This document shows positions 58,704 through 64,000 of a stretch of DNA of 64,000 bases, piece by piece. Made by a program: the position numbers and the translations under genes. The stretch is from Lepeophtheirus salmonis. Lineage: Eukaryota > Arthropoda > Copepoda > Siphonostomatoida > Caligidae. The notes under the pieces are model-generated. The model was not told where the DNA came from, ran no database searches, and saw only the letters and a list, made by a program, of their open reading frames with translations. The stretch lies in contig NC_052132.2 of NCBI RefSeq assembly GCF_016086655.4, positions 13,394,805-13,458,804 on the forward strand. The letters run 5' to 3'. Every line of letters begins with the position of its first letter. Position 1 is the stretch's first letter.

Positions 58704-59880
58704 TCCATTGAAATATGAACACTTACTAATTCAATAATTAATTAAGGTTGAGTTATTGAAATTAATACATGTTTTGATATGTTATAGTATAAGCAATTAA
58801 TTTCAAAACCATGGGGTTTCAAAACCCCCAACATCCGAGCGAAAGGCCCTGCATACAACCAGCAGCTATTTTCAGAGTTGGGGACTTATGACTGGTAAGT
58901 ATTTTTTTTTTTTTCACAGGATAGAAGTTAATCTTTAAAATATGTTTTGTTTTCTGATTACTTGAACTGGACTCCATGCAAATATTCAAGGAGATGAGAC
59001 ACGAGTCGAACTCAAAAGTCGTTTCAATTTTTCCACTGGATATAAAGTACTGTTTTAAGTATTTTGTACTTTCTGATTACTTGAATTGGACTCGATGAAA
59101 ATATTCAAGGACTCAAGACTCGACTCGAAATCGAAAGTAATTTCAATCTGTTTACTAAATATAGACTGGTATAAACAATTATTTACAAAACAAAATAAAC
59201 TTGAGCTCTCTAGCTTACAAGTCGAGAAAATGACACTTGAACGTGATCGACGAATTTCCATTCGCATAGTCCAAGAAGTTGGGCGTCTCCAACACCAACG
59301 TCTACGCTATCAGCAAGCCCAAAAGGTTGGAAAGGAAGAAACGCTCTATCAAAAAGGCTAACCTGGAGCCGGAGGAGTTAAATAAGACAGCCCAGGTCAT
59401 TTTGATGATGACCTCTGGAAGATATCTCAGGATTTCACAACAGAATGTCTAAAGAGCTGTCAAAAAAGTAGGTGGACAAAGCCTTGTGAGGATAGAGAAG
59501 CCACTTTTGACATCAGCAATACATAGTAGAAACTCATCCACTCTTTTTTTTTTTTTTTTTTTTGACACTTTTGGGCCCTTTACAGCCCTGATGTCAACTC
59601 CTTCGACTACACCTTTTTGAGTGCATATCGAGGGGAAGGCCTGCAGTGTCCGTCATCCAAACACCGAACCCCCAAAGTCACTGTCAGCTAGCAATTGTAC
59701 GCCATGACACAGGACTACATTCGCAGGGGGTGCCAGGCCTTTCAAAGCCACCTAAAAGCCATAATTGCCGTGAAAGGCTTCTACATTAATGATTAATTTC
59801 TTTGAAGTCGGAACGTTAATTAATAAATTATATATTGTTAACGTTTAAAATTCAAAGTGGTCAGATTTAAATGGACTACT
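58704..59880 (+). mobile_element. Family A Tc1-type element, copy 5, with an insertion
   Basis: Left end TCCATTGAAATATGAACACT, right end AATTCAAAGTGGTCAGATTT.. AATGGACTA. The transposase N-terminus from about 59220 reads VEKMTLERDRRISIRIVQEV, GRLQHQRLRYQQAQKVGKEE. After the shared deletion, C-terminal pieces (TALMSTPSTTPF, ISRGRPAVSVIQTP, LEAIIAVKGFYIN-type) follow in broken frames. The leader is split by about 360 bases (58810-59170) holding a ~119-bp tandem duplication (TTTCTGATTACTTGAACTGG at 58951, and with changes at 59070). Confidence 0.72.
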
Positions 59881-59884
59881 CGGT

Positions 59885-60870
59885 ATTGGAGAAGACTGTC
59901 TCTTGATGAAACTTTTTTATATTGCTATTCAAGTAAGGATATGCTCACATCGCCTTCTAACTATATTTTGATAGGTTATTGAAGGGCAATGCAAAAGTAT
60001 TGTGTAACAAGCTTGTGACTGTAAGATATATTTAGATTAACTAAGTAGGTAATTAGTCGGGATTAAGTCAAGTTTTGCTATCAAAGGAATTATAACTGAT
60101 TTATAAGAGCAAGAAAATCTGGGAAACATTATTTATTCTATAGAGGCAAAGTAAAAAACTGAAAAACATAGGGATAATCTGTTTTACAAATGGAGGATAT
60201 TTGATAACTTTGATTTAACACTTTTAAAAAAAATATAAATGCCAATTTTTTTTTTTTTTTTTTTTTGAGTCAATTTTTTTGGGGAAACACTAAATCTAAT
60301 AAGAATGAACATTTTTTGAATTGATTTTATTGTCATGTCTTCAAAAATTCACCAAAGTGGGAGAGCCGTAGCCTCTATGATCCCATACCATTGTTTGAAC
60401 ATTCTCTTTGCTCCAGGCTCCTATGCCAATAAACTAGCCCTGGTCATAATAGTTCTGATAATGGAAAATATCTAACTCTAAATTTAGTAGTTTATAATGT
60501 TGCAAAGATGCTTGTTAGATTTTCATCAGTTAAAGAATATCAATAAAAGAGTTGAAACACCAGGAGTATAACTACCGGATGAAAGTAATAGGTATCATAG
60601 AGGAACTTCTATGTCCATCAAACACCTTTACTCCTGAAACAGAAAGTTACTATAAACATACATACATAAAAAAATATACAGTAGAAAATTGAATGATTGT
60701 TTAATCCCACGTAGAAAATTATTCGAGCAATTATGGATCCATTGAGTCGAAATCCCTCTCCTCCAGCTCCAATAATATATTCTTCGCTCTACAAAGAGTC
60801 ACTTCGTTGCATAGATCGAAGTTATTTTTCTTAGTATTAAAAGGTTGCAATAAATGAATTTCAACTATCA
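59885..60870. other. Gene-free interval
   Basis: AT-rich, T-run at 60248-60266. No ORF or transposase pieces recognised. Confidence 0.3.
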
Positions 60871-60873
60871 GGG

Positions 60874-61095
60874 GCATCCACAGAGTGAATTTTTTTTCTT
60901 TTTAATAAAAAATTTAATATTGGATTTTTTTTTCAAAATGTTGAATATTTGAAACTTAATTTAATTTTTGAATTTTTTTCCCAAAAAATATAATGCGTAA
61001 AATTTAATTTTCTGTGAATAACTATAGATTTTTGAAATTTTTTGTGAATAGAATTTTTGAATTATTTTTTTTTTTAAATTCAGAAACCCAAGCAA
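60874..61095 (-). repeat. AT-rich GGGCGTCC-type repeat, reverse orientation, partial
   Basis: Head GGGGCATCCACAGAGTGAAT, AT-rich blocks with AACTATAGATTTTTGAAATT, end AAATTCAGAAACCCAAGC, as in the 21474 and 34650 copies. Confidence 0.55.
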
Positions 61096-61845
61096 ACTTA
61101 TACAATATACCCAAGTCGAATTGGAGTTGCAAAAAAATCCTCTGACTCCACAAACCTGTCTTATAAGCTATGAGTATTACTTAAAAGAAAATTATTTCTT
61201 TATAGCCTCTTCGACTCCTCTATCTTTTTAACTACTGAAACAAAAGTTTTTAAAATGTACTTTTTAAATCCATATTTTACTCGAGAGATAAAGTTTTGAT
61301 ATATTGTATGTGAAAAGCACATCTTACATGGATTGAGATTGTTCTTTAAAAAATTGTAATCCAGATACCCATCTATTTTGAGATCCTTTAAATGGTACTA
61401 TTAATAACTTTTATTTATAAGGACTAAGTCTTTAATCAAAATAAATGATTTAGCTACGGGCTAACGGATAACTCATCAGAGATGTTTAAGCTCATACTCA
61501 TTAAAAAGCTTTAATAATGAATGCTTCTAAAATTATGTAAATCTTTATGTGATTTACATAAATTGACAATGATCCCTCCACACTTTGATTTAATATGTCT
61601 CTCTTGTTTCGTAAATCCATAGATAAGCTAGACTCTTTTGATATCCTTTGGCATAATATGAAATAATTATATATTGCATACATTAGGGTACAGATGGGCG
61701 GATCTTTGATATTCTGAAAAACACATTATTTAGTTTTGTGTGAATAAAATATTTAGTATGTAAAAAGCCACAATATGATATTTATTTAAAAAAAAAAAAA
61801 AAAAAGATTCTTCCAGGACCGTACCATGCTGTGGCGTGGTCCCAA

Positions 61846-62515
61846 CTTAAGCTTAAAACCAAGTAGCGAAACGAGGACCCATGTGATCAATAGCTGAAAA
61901 ATGTCTTGGTGCACAGAAACTTTTTTTCTCCACCAGAGGTACTACTTGGTTATTATTTGGAGATATAATTAGGAGTTATGCTGTTATCTAATATATTTTA
62001 CATTTTAGAAGATGCTCATTCGAGGACCATAAGACGGACTTAGCTTTGCCAGACAAGATTTTTATAATATGGAATTTTCCTAACTAACTAATTTGTTCAT
62101 TCGAGTTCAAAAATGAGGATGTTTATTCTGCATTATTTTTTCATATATCATTAATGTAAACATATATGTTTTATAATTAAACTATAGAGTCCAAGTCAAC
62201 TCTCGAATCCAAATTCCCATCTCCGATAATAGTTGACCATTATATCTTAAATTATAGTATTTATTATTATAATAACACTCAATAAATCATAAATCTACAA
62301 TTAAAAACTCCTCTTCTCTTTGGTGATAAATTCAAAAAAAGAAAAATTAAATAATAAAATATTCTCTTCTTTCCCCACAGCAATTTTAGAGTGTACTTCA
62401 TCAAAGATCTTATTTATTATATAAAATAACATGAAAAGCAATACCTTGCGAAAAAGTGTTGAAACGCTTAAAACAGGTTAACGGTCGCGTTTCGCTACTT
62501 GGTTAGAAGCTTTAG
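61846..62515. mobile_element. Inverted-repeat pair bounding 670 bp, possible unknown element
   Basis: AAGCTTAAAACCAAGTAGCG at about 61849, continuing AAACG, is matched in inverse by CGTTTCGCTACTTGGTTAGA, AGCTTT ending at 62513. The shared core ACCAAGTAGCGAAACG is identical (16 of 16). No clear target duplication; no coding capacity inside. Confidence 0.45.
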
Positions 62516-62566
62516 TCTCAACCAATGAGGAAAATCCAGTGTCGAATGGTCATGTAAAAAAAACAA

Positions 62567-62800
62567 CGAAAATGAACATGGTAACCCTGACAATTTGAAG
62601 AAGGATTTGGAGGAGAGAAAGAATGATGATCATAACGTTTCATTTGATCAGCAATAATCAGCTGTGACAAGGAAGGAGGGGGAGAAGGAAATAAACAAGG
62701 ACATTAGCTAGAATCACAACAATGTCGATCTCCAATTCAACTCTGAGTCCAACAAGGACTTACAATTATAACTCTTTCACAAATCCTTTGGGTTACGCTT
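62567..62800 (+). pseudogene. Possible degenerate coding remnant
   Basis: One frame reads NNENEHGNPDNLKKDLEERK, NDDHNVSFDQQ, stop, SAVTRKEGEKEINKD, stop, NHNNVDLQFNSESNKDL, stop. The few stops and polar, protein-like composition suggest decayed coding DNA, but nothing is recognised. Confidence 0.2.
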
Positions 62801-63817
62801 CGTCTTTTATGAGCACACACGAACGTTCAAACAGGTTTTGAATATAATTAAATCTATCTAAGAAAGGATGTTCACCACTCGGGAATTAAATAATAATGAC
62901 AACTGCTAAGAGTAAGAAAATTCCTTCTTTATGTTACCAATTACAGATTAACAGTCTTGCTAAAGAACACACCCAATTGACATCATTGGTCCCAAATCAC
63001 TTCTCTATGCCGCCTTCGTAGCATTTTCCTTTTTTGGCCGGCACACTGATTGGGACTCCAAGTAGAAGAAGAAAATAAGAAACAGAAGTAGGGAATGAGA
63101 GACGCACAGACTGACAGAAAGAGCAAGCGAGTTACTTGCTTTTTGACAGGCACACTGGACGACACAATCAACACTTTAAAGAGAACCACAGTAGATGAAA
63201 TAGCTTATTCCGTAATGGTGATAAGATAGAGAGAATGAAAACTGACCACCTGTCCTTGTTCCATGACATCTGACAACTCTGCTATCCAACAACTAATAAA
63301 GGATTACAATGGGAAAGCCACTTTAACAAGTCCAAATTTTGCCTTTAATTTTGTTCCATTTCTTCATATTTATTTACCTTTCCTTATTTTCGTTTGCAAG
63401 GATAATCAAACCAAGAGTATTCCATGATGCATCCAAATGACGGCTAATTGAAGTATTATAACAGAACAAATACCGGAATGCCAATTTTTGGCACATGGCG
63501 GTTGTAGAACAAGTACTGAGACCTGCTTCTATGTAGTCATTAAAATACTCATAATTGATCTGAATGATGATGTTGTACATATAAATTTTTATATATTAAT
63601 AACTTTTACTATAACAATGCACAATACACAATGCAACCGCATTTTTGTTTTCAGGCTGAACCCCACATTTATTATTGTTGTTTTAGTCGTAGAACACAAA
63701 AATGACCATTAAAACTTTTAATTCATGAAGGTCAGGCCTTTAAAGTGTTTTTTATCCAGTTTTTAGGGTATAACTAAGTTTCAGTGTCATATTTTGACAT
63801 GAAAAAACGATGTATAT
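62801..63817. other. Gene-free interval
   Basis: Short ORFs on both strands only (for example 62983-63189 - and 63488-63712 +), none recognised. The last 100 bases lead into repeat E. Confidence 0.3.
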
Positions 63818-64000
63818 GAAAATCAAAGTAAATAATAAATTGATAAAAACATTTCAGTATTTAAAAAATGAATTATTTATTACATTATCTTGATTATATT
63901 TGATAAAAAATGTATGTAACCACCAAAAAATCAAGTAAAATGAAGAACCTTACTTAGTTCCTAATATCTTTTTTATTTATTCTTCAAATGCTTTATATCA
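63818..64000 (+). repeat. Dispersed repeat E, copy 2, running off the window
   Basis: Same sequence and orientation as 48875-49075. The right end lies beyond the window. Confidence 0.65.

Overview
The window is eukaryotic and AT-rich, with long introns, sparse coding sequence and very many degenerate DNA transposons. The mix of Tc1/mariner fragments and the arthropod-like ARID5 and seipin proteins suggests an invertebrate, most likely a parasitic copepod of the sea-louse type (Lepeophtheirus/Caligus). That placement is inference from remembered families, not a database match.

Only two host genes can be supported. The first is an ARID5-type AT-rich-interaction-domain transcription regulator on the + strand (36313-45434, nine coding exons). 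It begins with a 7-codon first coding exon; the ARID domain is spread over exons 5-7, and a large Ser/Pro/Ala-rich last exon follows. The last exon is readable only if two single-base homopolymer shifts, at 43969-43974 and 44195-44200, are allowed for. The second gene is seipin, the ER lipid-droplet biogenesis protein, on the - strand (46002-46938). The two genes converge, with 567 bases between their stop codons.

The rest is a transposon graveyard. 0-36 kb holds Tc1/mariner remnants of at least six kinds, a hAT-like element with an 8-bp target duplication, and many copies of an AT-rich element whose ends read GGGCGTCC. It also holds a second dispersed family (GCGGTAGTACTCGG-type head) and a family carrying a ~106-bp internal minisatellite. 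33.6-39.5 kb, around the 5' part of ARID5, has five clustered short palindromes built from CAACTTGTACAAGTTG. 47-64 kb is gene-poor and holds more transposon copies, a 237-bp hAT-like MITE with target duplication, an inverted-repeat element with GTCGAC-type arms, and a 28-bp inverted-repeat pair 0.6 kb apart.

No rRNA gene, intact tRNA gene, CRISPR array, intact transposase or viral gene was seen. The best unexplained signals are the ARID5-associated palindromes, the internally deleted Tc1 family whose copies share one deletion, and the AT-rich GGGCGTCC element caught nested in another repeat with a target duplication.
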